Shown here in pieces: positions 8,470 through 16,129 of a DNA stretch of 21,281 bases. Positions within the stretch are counted from its first letter, which is position 1, and the number at the start of each line of letters is the position of its first letter. A program made the position numbers and the translations under genes. Source of the DNA: JAZNGX01 sp045576675 (GTDB taxonomy: Bacteria > Bacillota > Clostridia > Monoglobales > Firm-18); assembly GCA_045576675.1 (NCBI GenBank), contig JAZNGX010000067.1:1-21281 (forward strand). Reading direction: 5' to 3'. Under the pieces are notes generated by a model. That model was not told where the DNA came from. It was given only the letters and a program-made list of their open reading frames with translations, and did not search any database.

Positions 8470-9540
8470 ATGGAAAACAAATTCAAATTCAGACAGCGTT
8501 ATCGTGAGTTTATGGAGTTGGACAGCAGCAGAAAAAGAAAGGTCATAAGCGAAGGACTTATTGATAATTCACTTTACATTTTTATGGTGCTTGCAATTAT
8601 TGTAATTGAGGTTATCAGCCCGAGGTTTTTGTCTGTTCCATCTATTGTGAATATTATTTCTTTGTCTGCTGCTAATCTGCCTATTGCACTTGGTATTGCA
8701 GGATGTATTATCCTTACGGGTACAGACTTGTCTGCAGGTAGAATTGTAGGCGCTGTTGCCTGTGTTTCAGCTTCGTTATTACAATCGGGTGGTTATGCAA
8801 ACAAAATGTTTCCCAACATAGGAACACAGCCTATATTGCTTGTCATTTTTGTTGCTCTTGCAATAGGTGCACTTGTTGGACTGATTAACGGTTTTTGTAC
8901 GGCTAAATTTAATTTGCATCCGTTTATAGTAACACTGTCCACACAGCTTATTGTGTACGGATTTTTGCTTATGTACCTTATGATTGGTACTAACAACGGA
9001 CAATCAATTTCAGGACTTGACAGCTCATATACAAAGCTTATTACAGGCAGTAAAATCAGCATAGGTAACACGCCGATACCAAATTATGTTTGGTATGCAG
9101 TTGTTATAACTGCAATAATGTGGTTTGTTTGGAACAAAACAAAGTTTGGTAAGAATATGTTTGCTGTCGGTTCAAATCCTGATGCTGCAAATGTTTCAGG
9201 TGTAAACGTTACAAGAACGATTATATCTGTATTCACCCTTGCAGGTGTAATGTATGGCATAACAGGTTTTATTGAGGCGGCAAGAATAGGCTCAAACAGT
9301 GCTGCAACAGGTCTTAATTACGAGCTTGACGCAATTGCGGCTTGTGTAATCGGCGGAGTATCTTTTGTGGGCGGTATTGGCAGAATACGCGGAGTTATTA
9401 TAGGCGTTGTGCTGTTGCGAATTATCTTTGTCGGACTTCAGTTTGTGGGAATAGATGCCAACCTACAGTATGTGATAAAGGGTCTTATTATTCTTATAGC
9501 GTGTGCAATTGATATGAGAAAGTATCTGGTGAGAAAGTAA
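8470..9540 (+). CDS. mglC: Galactose/methyl-galactoside importer permease
   Basis: The membrane channel subunit of the mgl importer, 356 residues. After a basic, charged cytoplasmic N-terminus (about 40 residues, rich in Arg/Lys/Glu) come eight to ten hydrophobic segments typical of the branched-chain/ribose-type permease family. ILTGTDLSAGRIVGAVACVSA is the characteristic LTGGIDLSVG-like loop, and ACVIGGVSFVGGIGRIRGVIIG near the C-terminus is the conserved cytoplasmic coupling region contacting MglA. The ATG at 8470 follows AAAGGAGTGG (8456-8465), 12 bases after the mglA stop. The stop codon overlaps the start of the next small gene by one base. Confidence 0.93.
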   Translation: MENKFKFRQRYREFMELDSSRKRKVISEGLIDNSLYIFMVLAIIVIEVISPRFLSVPSIVNIISLSAANLPIALGIAGCIILTGTDLSAGRIVGAVACVSASLLQSGGYANKMFPNIGTQPILLVIFVALAIGALVGLINGFCTAKFNLHPFIVTLSTQLIVYGFLLMYLMIGTNNGQSISGLDSSYTKLITGSKISIGNTPIPNYVWYAVVITAIMWFVWNKTKFGKNMFAVGSNPDAANVSGVNVTRTIISVFTLAGVMYGITGFIEAARIGSNSAATGLNYELDAIAACVIGGVSFVGGIGRIRGVIIGVVLLRIIFVGLQFVGIDANLQYVIKGLIILIACAIDMRKYLVRK

Positions 9541-9665
9541 TGGCTAAGTTTAATATTTATAAGGATGTTTCAGTACCTGTAAAGGTGCTTGATATATTTA
9601 TAATTGCAGGGATTGCAGCCCTTGTGATTATTACTGTTGCTGCACTTTTGGGGAGCCGGTTTTAA
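9540..9665 (+). CDS. 41-residue single-helix membrane protein coupled to mglC
   Basis: A short gene whose ATG (9540-9542) shares its A with the mglC stop (TAATG), a classic reinitiation arrangement. The 41 residues start MAKFNIYKDVSVPVKVLD, a basic/polar head, followed by FIIAGIAALVIITVAALL, one clear membrane helix, and a short GSRF tail. I do not recognise the family. Tight coupling to the permease suggests a small accessory subunit or regulator of the Mgl importer, as known for other one-helix microproteins attached to transporters, but this is inference. Supporting it as a real gene are the exact stop/start overlap, the well-formed amphipathic head plus hydrophobic core, and the hairpin placed right at its stop. 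Confidence 0.7.
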   Translation: MAKFNIYKDVSVPVKVLDIFIIAGIAALVIITVAALLGSRF

Positions 9666-9688
9666 GCCTGCTCCTCAAATTTTCTTAT
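9652..9688 (+). terminator. Weak terminator-like hairpin ending the mgl operon
   Basis: GGAGC (9652-9656) pairs with GCTCC (9670-9674), with an inner GG/CC pair, overlapping the last codons and stop of the small gene. The T-run is poor (TCAAATTTTCTTAT), so termination may be partial. Confidence 0.4.
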
Positions 9689-9725
9689 ATGTAAAAAATT
9701 TTTAATAGTATTTTTAAAAATAATA

Positions 9726-9734
9726 TGATATAAT
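9726..9734 (+). promoter_or_regulatory. Extended -10 promoter of the NAGPA/SLH gene
   Basis: TGATATAAT (9726-9734) is a perfect extended -10 (TGNTATAAT), 31 bases before the TTG start. There is no good -35 at 17 bases (TAGTAT at 9706-9711), which fits an extended -10 promoter. The flanking DNA is very A/T-rich. Confidence 0.55.
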
Positions 9735-9765
9735 GTTAATATAACTATCACGGAGGTATTTACAA

Positions 9766-12330
9766 TTGAAAGACAGGATAAGGGCATTTTTTGCATCAAT
9801 ATTAATTATTTTATATACATGTTCTGTTGTCGGGGCGTCTTCGTCCAAATCTGTGTTGGGACCTGAAAAAATATCGGGCGGAAGAATACAAATAGCAGAA
9901 GGTACATACTATAATGAAAATGTGTTTTACAGTGATCAGTCTGGTGTTGGAAAGCAGTCTGAATACTTTTTTGAGTATGAAGCAAACGACAGTGTTGTTC
10001 CTATAATATCAAATGGTAATTCGATTTATGGAAGACACAATGTTTTAGAGTCATACAATATTTTAAAAAACCAAAAGCTTAATCCGATAGCAGGTATTAA
10101 TGCGGATTTTTATTCATTGCAGACAGGTGTTCCGCTGAGTCATTGCATTACAGACGGATATGTGGTTACAAAAGACAGTCAGCCTCAGGACGCTGTAGGC
10201 TTTCTGGAGGATGGCACTGCGTTTATAGGTTATATGGGTATTTATATGACGATAAACAAAGACGGACAAAGTGTTGTTATAGAAAACGTAAACAAGTATC
10301 GCCAACCATATGCAGTATATCTTTTTACCGATGAATTTGGCAGTGAAACATACGATACCGCACCGGGAATGGTCATTGTATTAAGTGATATAAGTGACAG
10401 AATTACAATTGAAGGCAGTGCAACCGCCATAGTTGAAAGTGTGGATTATTATCAGGGTTCGGTTGGTATACCAAAGGGTAAATATGTAATTTCGATAAAT
10501 GACAACTTAAAGGAGCAGGATAATTACAAATTTTTTGAAGCGTTAAAGCCTGGTGATGAGGTTGTTCTTAAAACATCATTTGAAGGTGATGAGAGGTTTA
10601 AAGATGCAGTTACGGTGATGGGTGGTTCGCAGGGCAGGCTTTTAAACAACGGTGTTGTTAATGACAAGCTTGAAAAAGGTGCAGCACCAAGAACTGCAAT
10701 TGGTGTTAAGGAAGATGGTTCAACAGTTTTTTATACAATTGACGGCAGGCAGACAAATCACAGCTATGGAGTTCAGCTTACAACTCTGGCAAAACGTCTT
10801 GCAGAGCTTGGTTGTGTCGATGCAATCAATCTTGATGGTGGCGGTTCGACAACCTGTGCTCTTGTTATGCCGGGATACAGTGAATTTACAGTTGCAAATT
10901 CACCGTCTGATGGAAGTGTAAGAAAAAATGCCAACTTTTTCTTTTTAATCAATACTGAAAAACCGACAGGTGTTGCAGACAAAATGTATATATATCCTTT
11001 CGATATGAAGCTGTTGTCAGGTGCAGCATCAAAGGTTACTGCTGCAATGACTGATAAGAATTATTATGCAGTAGATGCACGTGGGGTTGAGTATACTGCG
11101 TCACGTGGTATTATTCAGCCAGACGGACAGTTCAGCGTTACAGGAAACGGAAGCTTTGAGATAACAGCTTTGAAGGACGGAATATCTGAAACGGTAACGT
11201 ATAATGTATATGATAATCCAACTGACATTATTGCAAGAACGTCATCGGGTGTGGTTGACAGCATAGCAGCAGAGCCGGGTGAGCAGATACAGTTTACTGC
11301 TTCTGCAAAGTATTACAACAGTGAGCTTGTATCACAAAACAGCTGTTACAGCTGGACAGTTGATGACGAAAGAATAGGAACAGTTGATGGAAACGGATTG
11401 TTTACTGCTGGCGAAATTGAGGGAAGCAAGGGAGAGCTTTTAATTTCGGCAGGCGATACAACCAAAAAGGTTGAAATAAAGATTAAAGGTGAAACTGACA
11501 CGCCGGAAAATTATCATATAATTGACGGATTTATGTATGATGGAGATACAATAAGTGTCAACATAACAAATGAACTGGGTGTTAAAGCTCAGTCTGAAAA
11601 GATTGTTATGAAAATCGACAGAAACGAAGTGGAAGCAGAATTTGCCGACGGTGTTCTCACTTACTTATGTCCTGAAGAATTTGAAAAGTATACGCACAGA
11701 GTATCTGTGACAGTTACAAATGAGTTTGACAATACAACAACTGCGTTTTTTGAAATCAAAGGCACTGAGGCTGTTGAGTGCGGATTTACAGATATAGAGC
11801 AAAACTGGGCAAAGGAAATTATACTTTATATGAACAAAAACGGAGTCATAAACGGATATACTGAGGATAGCGGTGAGCTTGTATTCAGACCACAGGATGG
11901 TATGACAAGAGCTCAATTTGCTGTGATGATTTCAAATTATCTTGGTGTTGACACTTCAAGCTATGACGGAGTAGAGCTTCCGTTTACCGATGCGGATGAA
12001 TTGCCGTCGTGGGCGGCATCGCAGATTAAAGCAATGTACAGTATGAACGTTATCACAGGTCGCTCAGCAGACGATGGTGTGTATTTTGACCCGAACACTC
12101 AGCTTACAAGAGCTGAGGCGGCAACGATTCTTGCAAGAATTTTACCTGATCGTCTTTTGAAAGCGGAAATCAGCTTCGAAGACAAAGACGAAATACCTGA
12201 CTGGGCAGAGGAAGGAATAGCCGTGCTTGTAAATTTAAAAGCAATGAACGGTTATGAAGACAACACAATTTTGCCATCAAATTATATAACAAGAGCAGAG
12301 TGTACAAAGCTTTTATATTCAGTTTTTTAA
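9766..12330 (+). CDS. Secreted phosphodiester glycosidase (NAGPA) protein with three SLH repeats
   Basis: An 854-residue cell-surface protein. The TTG start at 9766 follows GGAGG (9752-9756). A signal peptide covers about residues 1-25 (FFASILIILYTCSVVGA). The NAGPA domain spans about 100-395: INADFYSL near 112, GVKEDGSTVFYTIDGRQ near 315 and the catalytic-region NLDGGGSTT near 355. Family members remove sugar residues linked through phosphodiesters. Residues about 490-580 look like a bacterial Ig-like (Big) domain (SCYSWTVDDERIGTVDGNGLFTAG). Three SLH repeats follow from about 673, 740 and 803 to the end (FTDIEQNWAKEI; FTDADELPSWA; FEDKDEIPDWA), which would hold it on wall polymer. A role in wall or capsular polymer turnover is plausible; the natural substrate is unknown. 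Confidence 0.88.
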   Translation: MKDRIRAFFASILIILYTCSVVGASSSKSVLGPEKISGGRIQIAEGTYYNENVFYSDQSGVGKQSEYFFEYEANDSVVPIISNGNSIYGRHNVLESYNILKNQKLNPIAGINADFYSLQTGVPLSHCITDGYVVTKDSQPQDAVGFLEDGTAFIGYMGIYMTINKDGQSVVIENVNKYRQPYAVYLFTDEFGSETYDTAPGMVIVLSDISDRITIEGSATAIVESVDYYQGSVGIPKGKYVISINDNLKEQDNYKFFEALKPGDEVVLKTSFEGDERFKDAVTVMGGSQGRLLNNGVVNDKLEKGAAPRTAIGVKEDGSTVFYTIDGRQTNHSYGVQLTTLAKRLAELGCVDAINLDGGGSTTCALVMPGYSEFTVANSPSDGSVRKNANFFFLINTEKPTGVADKMYIYPFDMKLLSGAASKVTAAMTDKNYYAVDARGVEYTASRGIIQPDGQFSVTGNGSFEITALKDGISETVTYNVYDNPTDIIARTSSGVVDSIAAEPGEQIQFTASAKYYNSELVSQNSCYSWTVDDERIGTVDGNGLFTAGEIEGSKGELLISAGDTTKKVEIKIKGETDTPENYHIIDGFMYDGDTISVNITNELGVKAQSEKIVMKIDRNEVEAEFADGVLTYLCPEEFEKYTHRVSVTVTNEFDNTTTAFFEIKGTEAVECGFTDIEQNWAKEIILYMNKNGVINGYTEDSGELVFRPQDGMTRAQFAVMISNYLGVDTSSYDGVELPFTDADELPSWAASQIKAMYSMNVITGRSADDGVYFDPNTQLTRAEAATILARILPDRLLKAEISFEDKDEIPDWAEEGIAVLVNLKAMNGYEDNTILPSNYITRAECTKLLYSVF

Positions 12331-12407
12331 AAATGTGAATAAAAAACGCAGGACGGTAAAAAATATTATTGCATCGAAAAATATTATAAAAGGTAGGGTG
12401 TAATAAT

Positions 12408-12539
12408 ATGTCAGACAATCAGAACAAAAACAACAACCAGAACAATAATCAGAACAACAATCAAAACAATAACCAAAATAAAAACAACAATCAGAACAAG
12501 AACGATAAAAACAATAGTCAAAACAAAAGCAATTACTAA
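12408..12539 (+). CDS. 43-residue Asn/Gln-rich microprotein
   Basis: ATG at 12408 to TAA at 12537-12539, preceded by a weak AAAGGTAGGG site (12389-12398). The product starts MSDNQNKN and consists almost only of Asn, Gln and Lys, in a four-residue QNNN rhythm, ending in SNY. There is no hydrophobic segment or cysteine, so it should be soluble and disordered. The reading frame stays open through the whole repeat and both ends look natural, and a hairpin follows. I do not recognise a family. Small N/Q-rich proteins in spore formers include spore-stored amino-acid reserve proteins, so a spore role is one possibility, but nothing in the sequence proves it. Confidence 0.55.
   Translation: MSDNQNKNNNQNNNQNNNQNNNQNKNNNQNKNDKNNSQNKSNY
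12438..12473 (+). repeat. 12-bp tandem repeat encoding QNNN
   Basis: Three adjacent 12-base units of the form CAR-AAC-AAY-AAY, with more diverged copies on both sides (about 12420-12521). Third-base variation between units (CAG/CAA, AAC/AAT) keeps the amino acids the same, which suggests selection on the protein rather than fresh slippage. Confidence 0.7.
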
Positions 12540-12571
12540 TTACTGATTTTATATTAAAATAACGATGCAGT

Positions 12572-12604
12572 AAGCAGCCTTGTCAGATAAAGACAAGGCT
12601 GTTT
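12572..12604 (+). terminator. Terminator-like hairpin after the N/Q-rich gene
   Basis: A 13-pair stem (12572-12584 with 12592-12604; core CAGCCTTGTC/GACAAGGCTG, one G-T pair) and a 7-base loop AGATAAA. Only a short T-run (GTTT) follows within the stem, so it may terminate inefficiently or act as a message-end protector. Confidence 0.6.
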
Positions 12605-12681
12605 GCTATGTTAAAATACATATAATAATAATAATAGAGCTAACAAATATTTATAATAAATGCTAAAATTGCAAAAATATA

Positions 12682-12710
12682 TTGAAAATTTGACAACTTT
12701 GTGTTATTAT
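12682..12710 (+). promoter_or_regulatory. Probable promoter of hom-thrB-lysC
   Basis: TTGAAA (12682-12687), a 17-base spacer, then TATTAT (12705-12710). A consensus TTGACA also occurs at 12690-12695, but its best -10 candidates give poor spacing (TATTAG at 14) or poor sequence (TAGAGT at 17). The start codon lies 49 bases downstream. No T-box or lysine-riboswitch-like leader fits in this short space. Confidence 0.5.
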
Positions 12711-12758
12711 ATTAGAGTTAGTGATTGTACACATTCCTTGAAAGGGAGGATGAAATAT

Positions 12759-13970
12759 ATGGTTAATGTGGCGGTTTTGGGATATGGTACTGTAGGCTCT
12801 GGTGTTGTTGAAATAATTAACGGCGGAGAGTTTGCAAAAAAAGCCGGCGAGGAAATCAATGTAAAGGCAATACTTGATATAAGGGAGTTTGAAAACGACC
12901 CATATGCAAGCCTTGTAACAAAGGACTATGAAAGCATTATAAACGACGATGAAATAAGTATCGTTGTTGAAACAATGGGTGGTTTAACCCCTGCTTATGA
13001 TTTTACCAAAAGAGCCTTGCTTGGCGGAAAAAGCGTTGTCACATCAAACAAAGAACTTGTTGCAACACACGGTGCAGAGCTTTTGAAAATTGCAAAGGAC
13101 AAAAATGTAAGTTATTTGTTTGAAGCAAGTGTGGGCGGTGGTATTCCTATTATAAGACCGCTTAACAACTGTCTTGCAGCAAATGACATAACTTCTATTT
13201 TAGGAATATTAAACGGAACTACAAACTATATATTAACACAGATGTTCAAAAACGGAGTATCTTTTGAAAACGCACTTGCAGATGCCCAGTCAAAAGGTTA
13301 TGCTGAGCGTAATCCGGCTGCCGATATTGAAGGTCATGATGCGTGCAGAAAGATTGCGATTTTGTCATCACTTGCATATGGCAAGCATATTGACAGCAAC
13401 GAAATCAAAACAGAGGGCATCACTGGTATAACCTCTGAAGATGTTAAATATGCTGAAAGCGAGGGTTATAGCATTAAGCTTATCGGCAGAAGCAAAAACT
13501 GTGATGATGGTGTATATGCTTGTGTTTCACCTCTTATGCTTCCTGCAGGTCATCCGCTTTCAGATGTTGAAGATGTATTTAATGCGATTTTGGTAAATGG
13601 CAGCGCAACAGGTGAAGTAATGTTTTATGGTAAGGGTGCAGGAAAGCTTCCTACAGCCAGCGCAGTTGTTGCTGACGTTATTGACATAGTTAAACATAAG
13701 GGCTATGGTGCACCATTCTGGGAAGAGGGTGGCAAGGTAGTGAAGGATAACCCTGACACAGTAAAAATGTACATCCGTGCAAAAGACAATGGAAGAGGTC
13801 AGAGTGCTGTTGATGCAGTGTTTGGTGATGTGAAATATATTGCGGCACAAAGCGGTGAGGTTGTATTTATTACAAAGCCTGACACTGAAAATGCAATACT
13901 TAACAATATTGAAAAGCTGGAAAATGTTTTAGGAGAAAACAGCGTAATCAATACTATACCTGTTTTATGA
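12759..13970 (+). CDS. hom: Homoserine dehydrogenase
   Basis: Reduces aspartate semialdehyde to homoserine with NAD(P)H, the branch to threonine and methionine. The 403 residues start with a Rossmann motif, GYGTVG at 8-13. Then come the substrate loop NGTTNY near 152-157 and EGHDACRKIAI near 191, with the conserved Asp and Lys of the active site. The tail after about residue 330 (MYIRAKDNGRGQSAVDAVFGD) has ACT-like secondary structure but lacks the usual PGV(L/I) glycine motif. Upstream in-frame codons reach back to 12660, but the ATG at 12759 is 9 bases after AGGGAGG (12743-12749). The ATG at 12750 abuts that site and the longer version would overlap the promoter. It heads the operon with thrB and lysC. 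Confidence 0.94.
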   Translation: MVNVAVLGYGTVGSGVVEIINGGEFAKKAGEEINVKAILDIREFENDPYASLVTKDYESIINDDEISIVVETMGGLTPAYDFTKRALLGGKSVVTSNKELVATHGAELLKIAKDKNVSYLFEASVGGGIPIIRPLNNCLAANDITSILGILNGTTNYILTQMFKNGVSFENALADAQSKGYAERNPAADIEGHDACRKIAILSSLAYGKHIDSNEIKTEGITGITSEDVKYAESEGYSIKLIGRSKNCDDGVYACVSPLMLPAGHPLSDVEDVFNAILVNGSATGEVMFYGKGAGKLPTASAVVADVIDIVKHKGYGAPFWEEGGKVVKDNPDTVKMYIRAKDNGRGQSAVDAVFGDVKYIAAQSGEVVFITKPDTENAILNNIEKLENVLGENSVINTIPVL

Positions 13971-13984
13971 TAGCTGGGGGATGA

Positions 13985-14905
13985 ATGAAGTTGAGCAGTT
14001 GCACAGTGAAAATTCCCGCAACCAGTGCTAACATAGGAAGCGGGTTTGATACAATCGGTGTAGCTTTACAAATGTATAACACAATAACTGTTGAGGAAAT
14101 TCCCGAAGGGCTTGAAATAGTTGTAAATGACGAGTCTAACAGGTTTTTGCCGAAGGATGAGAGAAATCTTGTTTACCGTGGAATAAAAGCTGTTTTTGAA
14201 AAGGTCGGGTATTCGTGTCCGGGACTCAGAATAGAGCTTACCAACAATATTCCTGTAACACGAGGGCTTGGAAGCAGCAGTGCGGGTATTGTAGGCGGAT
14301 TAGTTGCCGGCAACACCATTTGCGGCAACAAGCTTTCAGAAAGTGAGCTTATAACGCTTGCATGCAAGCTTGAAGGTCATCCTGACAACACCACACCTGC
14401 AATAACCGGCGGTTTTGCTGTAGCGGTAAAGACAGAACCCGTTTCGTACATCAGGCTTCCAGCCGATGCAGATGATTTAAGATTTGCACTTTTTATTCCA
14501 AGCTTTGCGCTTAACACAGTCCGTGCAAGAGGGGTGTTGCCTAAAGCGGTTTCACATACTGATGCGGTTTACAACACATCGAGAGCAGCTTTACTTACTG
14601 CGGCACTTATTTCAAAACGATACGATTTACTTGGCACAGCGTTTCAGGACAGATTGCATCAGCCTTTCAGAAAATGCTTAATTGGCGGAGTCAACAGGAT
14701 TTTTAGATTTGGCAGGGAAAATAATGCGTATGGAACATATATAAGCGGTGCAGGGCCAACTGTTGTATCTGTTATAGATAAAAAATATGAAAAAGTATTT
14801 TACGAAAAGGCAAATGCCTTTTTGAGTAAATATATGAAAAACTGGAGTATTAAAATTGTTGGTATCGATAATAATGGCGTTACCGTTACTGATACAAAAT
14901 GTTAG
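13985..14905 (+). CDS. thrB: Homoserine kinase
   Basis: Phosphorylates homoserine with ATP to O-phosphohomoserine, the last step before threonine synthase. The 306 residues are full length for this GHMP-family kinase: KIPATSANIGSGFDTIGVAL at the N-terminus, the ATP-loop PVTRGLGSSSAG at 90-101, and GAGPTVVSVI near 256 as the C-terminal GHMP motif. Its ATG is 14 bases after the hom stop, with a G-rich site (GGGGG) close by. A second ATG at 13981 is in another frame. Threonine synthase (thrC) is not in this window. It lies between hom and lysC in the same direction, 12 bases before lysC, so co-transcription is likely. Confidence 0.95.
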   Translation: MKLSSCTVKIPATSANIGSGFDTIGVALQMYNTITVEEIPEGLEIVVNDESNRFLPKDERNLVYRGIKAVFEKVGYSCPGLRIELTNNIPVTRGLGSSSAGIVGGLVAGNTICGNKLSESELITLACKLEGHPDNTTPAITGGFAVAVKTEPVSYIRLPADADDLRFALFIPSFALNTVRARGVLPKAVSHTDAVYNTSRAALLTAALISKRYDLLGTAFQDRLHQPFRKCLIGGVNRIFRFGRENNAYGTYISGAGPTVVSVIDKKYEKVFYEKANAFLSKYMKNWSIKIVGIDNNGVTVTDTKC

Positions 14906-14917
14906 GAGGAATCAGAC

Positions 14918-16129
14918 ATGAGCTTAGTAGTAAAAAAATTCGGCGGAAGTTCAGTTGCAAATGCTGACAAGGTCAGAAATGTTGCAGAAATAATCACTGA
15001 CGAATACAAAGCCGGAAATTCGGTTGTTGTAGTTGTTTCTGCACAGGGTGATACCACCGATGATTTTCTTGAGAAGGCAGCTGAGATAAACACAAAGCCT
15101 TCAAAACGTGAAATGGATGTTTTGCTGTCAGCAGGCGAACAGATTTCAATGGCGTTGCTTGCAATGGCAATTGAAAAAATCGGCTGTCCGGTTGTGTCAC
15201 TAACCGGTTGGCAGGCTGGCGTTGTAACAAACAGCATATACAGCAATGCACGTATTAAGAAAATCAACACAGAAAGAATAAAAAAAGAACTGGATTCAAA
15301 CAGAATAGTTATTGTTGCAGGTTTTCAGGGCATCAATAAGTATGATGATATTACTACTCTTGGTCGTGGCGGAAGTGACACAAGTGCTGTTGCTTTGGCT
15401 GCTGCATTGCACGCTGACAAGTGTGAAATCTATACAGATGTTGACGGTGTTTACACTGCAGACCCAAGAATTGTAAAAAACGCACAGAAGCTTGAGGATA
15501 TATCGTATGACGAAATGCTCGAGCTTGCAAGTCTTGGTGCAAACGTATTGCACAACCGCTCTGTTGAGCTTGCACTAAAATATGGAGTTGAGCTTGAAGT
15601 TAAATCAAGCTTTGAACGTATAAACGGTACAATAGTTAAGGAGGTAAAAGACGTGGAAAAAATGTTAGTTAGAGGTGTAGCTCGTGACAACGATGTTGCT
15701 ACAATTTCGCTTGTTGGTGTAGAAAACACACCCGGAAAGGCATTCAAAGTATTCTCACTTTTAGCAAAAGGAAATATAAATGTTGATGTTATATTGCAAT
15801 CAATAGGCAGAGAAAACTCAAAGGATATTACATTCTCAGTTCCAACAGGTCAGTTGGAGCATGCTTTGGAATTGCTTAACGACAATCTTGATAAGCTTGG
15901 AGCAGAAAAAATTGACTGCTACAAGGATGTGTCAAAAGTATCAATTGTCGGTGCAGGTATGGTAAGCAATCCCGGTGTTGCGGCAACAATGTTTGAAGCT
16001 CTTTTTACTGCACAGATTAATATTCATATGATTTCAACTTCAGAAATCAAGATTTCTGTTATCATTGATGAAAAAGATGCTGAAAAGGCTGTAAGAGCAA
16101 TCCACGACAAGTTCTTCGATCATGAGTGA
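14918..16129 (+). CDS. lysC: Aspartate kinase (alpha subunit)
   Basis: Makes aspartyl phosphate from aspartate and ATP, the entry to lysine, threonine and methionine synthesis. The 403 residues match the class of aspartokinases whose N-terminal kinase domain (KFGGSSVANADKV at 6; GRGGSDTSA near 149-157; TDVDGVYTADPR near 169) is followed by two ACT regulatory domains (about 260-330 and 340-400, including SIVGAGM and EIKISVI). The ATG at 14918 follows AGGAGG (14904-14909), 12 bases after thrB. The end overlaps the rlmB start by 8 bases. An internal ribosome site near residue 240 probably yields a separate beta chain. Feedback by lysine and/or threonine is expected through the ACT domains; which one cannot be read from sequence. 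Confidence 0.95.
   Translation: MSLVVKKFGGSSVANADKVRNVAEIITDEYKAGNSVVVVVSAQGDTTDDFLEKAAEINTKPSKREMDVLLSAGEQISMALLAMAIEKIGCPVVSLTGWQAGVVTNSIYSNARIKKINTERIKKELDSNRIVIVAGFQGINKYDDITTLGRGGSDTSAVALAAALHADKCEIYTDVDGVYTADPRIVKNAQKLEDISYDEMLELASLGANVLHNRSVELALKYGVELEVKSSFERINGTIVKEVKDVEKMLVRGVARDNDVATISLVGVENTPGKAFKVFSLLAKGNINVDVILQSIGRENSKDITFSVPTGQLEHALELLNDNLDKLGAEKIDCYKDVSKVSIVGAGMVSNPGVAATMFEALFTAQINIHMISTSEIKISVIIDEKDAEKAVRAIHDKFFDHE
15653..16129 (+). CDS. Aspartate kinase beta subunit from an internal start
   Basis: Inside lysC and in the same frame, AAGGAGG (15638-15644) stands 8 bases before a GTG at 15653, with an ATG three codons later at 15662. Both the strength and spacing match the best ribosome sites in this window. 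Translation from the GTG gives 158 residues comprising just the two ACT domains. In Bacillus subtilis and corynebacteria the same kind of gene makes such a beta subunit from an internal start near codon 246-250; here the GTG is codon 246. The alpha2-beta2 assembly would be the allosteric enzyme. Expression from this start is inferred, not shown. Confidence 0.7.
   Translation: MEKMLVRGVARDNDVATISLVGVENTPGKAFKVFSLLAKGNINVDVILQSIGRENSKDITFSVPTGQLEHALELLNDNLDKLGAEKIDCYKDVSKVSIVGAGMVSNPGVAATMFEALFTAQINIHMISTSEIKISVIIDEKDAEKAVRAIHDKFFDHE

Noticed and set aside
9540..9665. Resemblance of KFNIYKDV in the 41-residue protein to the N-terminus of SpoIVA
   Set aside because: Only about eight residues match and the rest is a membrane helix with no GTPase motif; a truncated spoIVA is not supported.
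12417..12525. CRISPR-like or satellite repeat
   Set aside because: Units are 12 bases with no spacers and are explained by codons for QNNN within an open frame.
12660..12758. Longer N-terminus for homoserine dehydrogenase from the ATG at 12660
   Set aside because: It would run through the promoter boxes, has no ribosome site, and adds residues before the Rossmann strand not found in the family; the ATG at 12759 has AGGGAGG at 9 bases.
12540..12758. T-box or lysine riboswitch ahead of the hom-thrB-lysC operon
   Set aside because: The space between the promoter and start is about 45 bases, too short, and no T-box motif or riboswitch core is seen.
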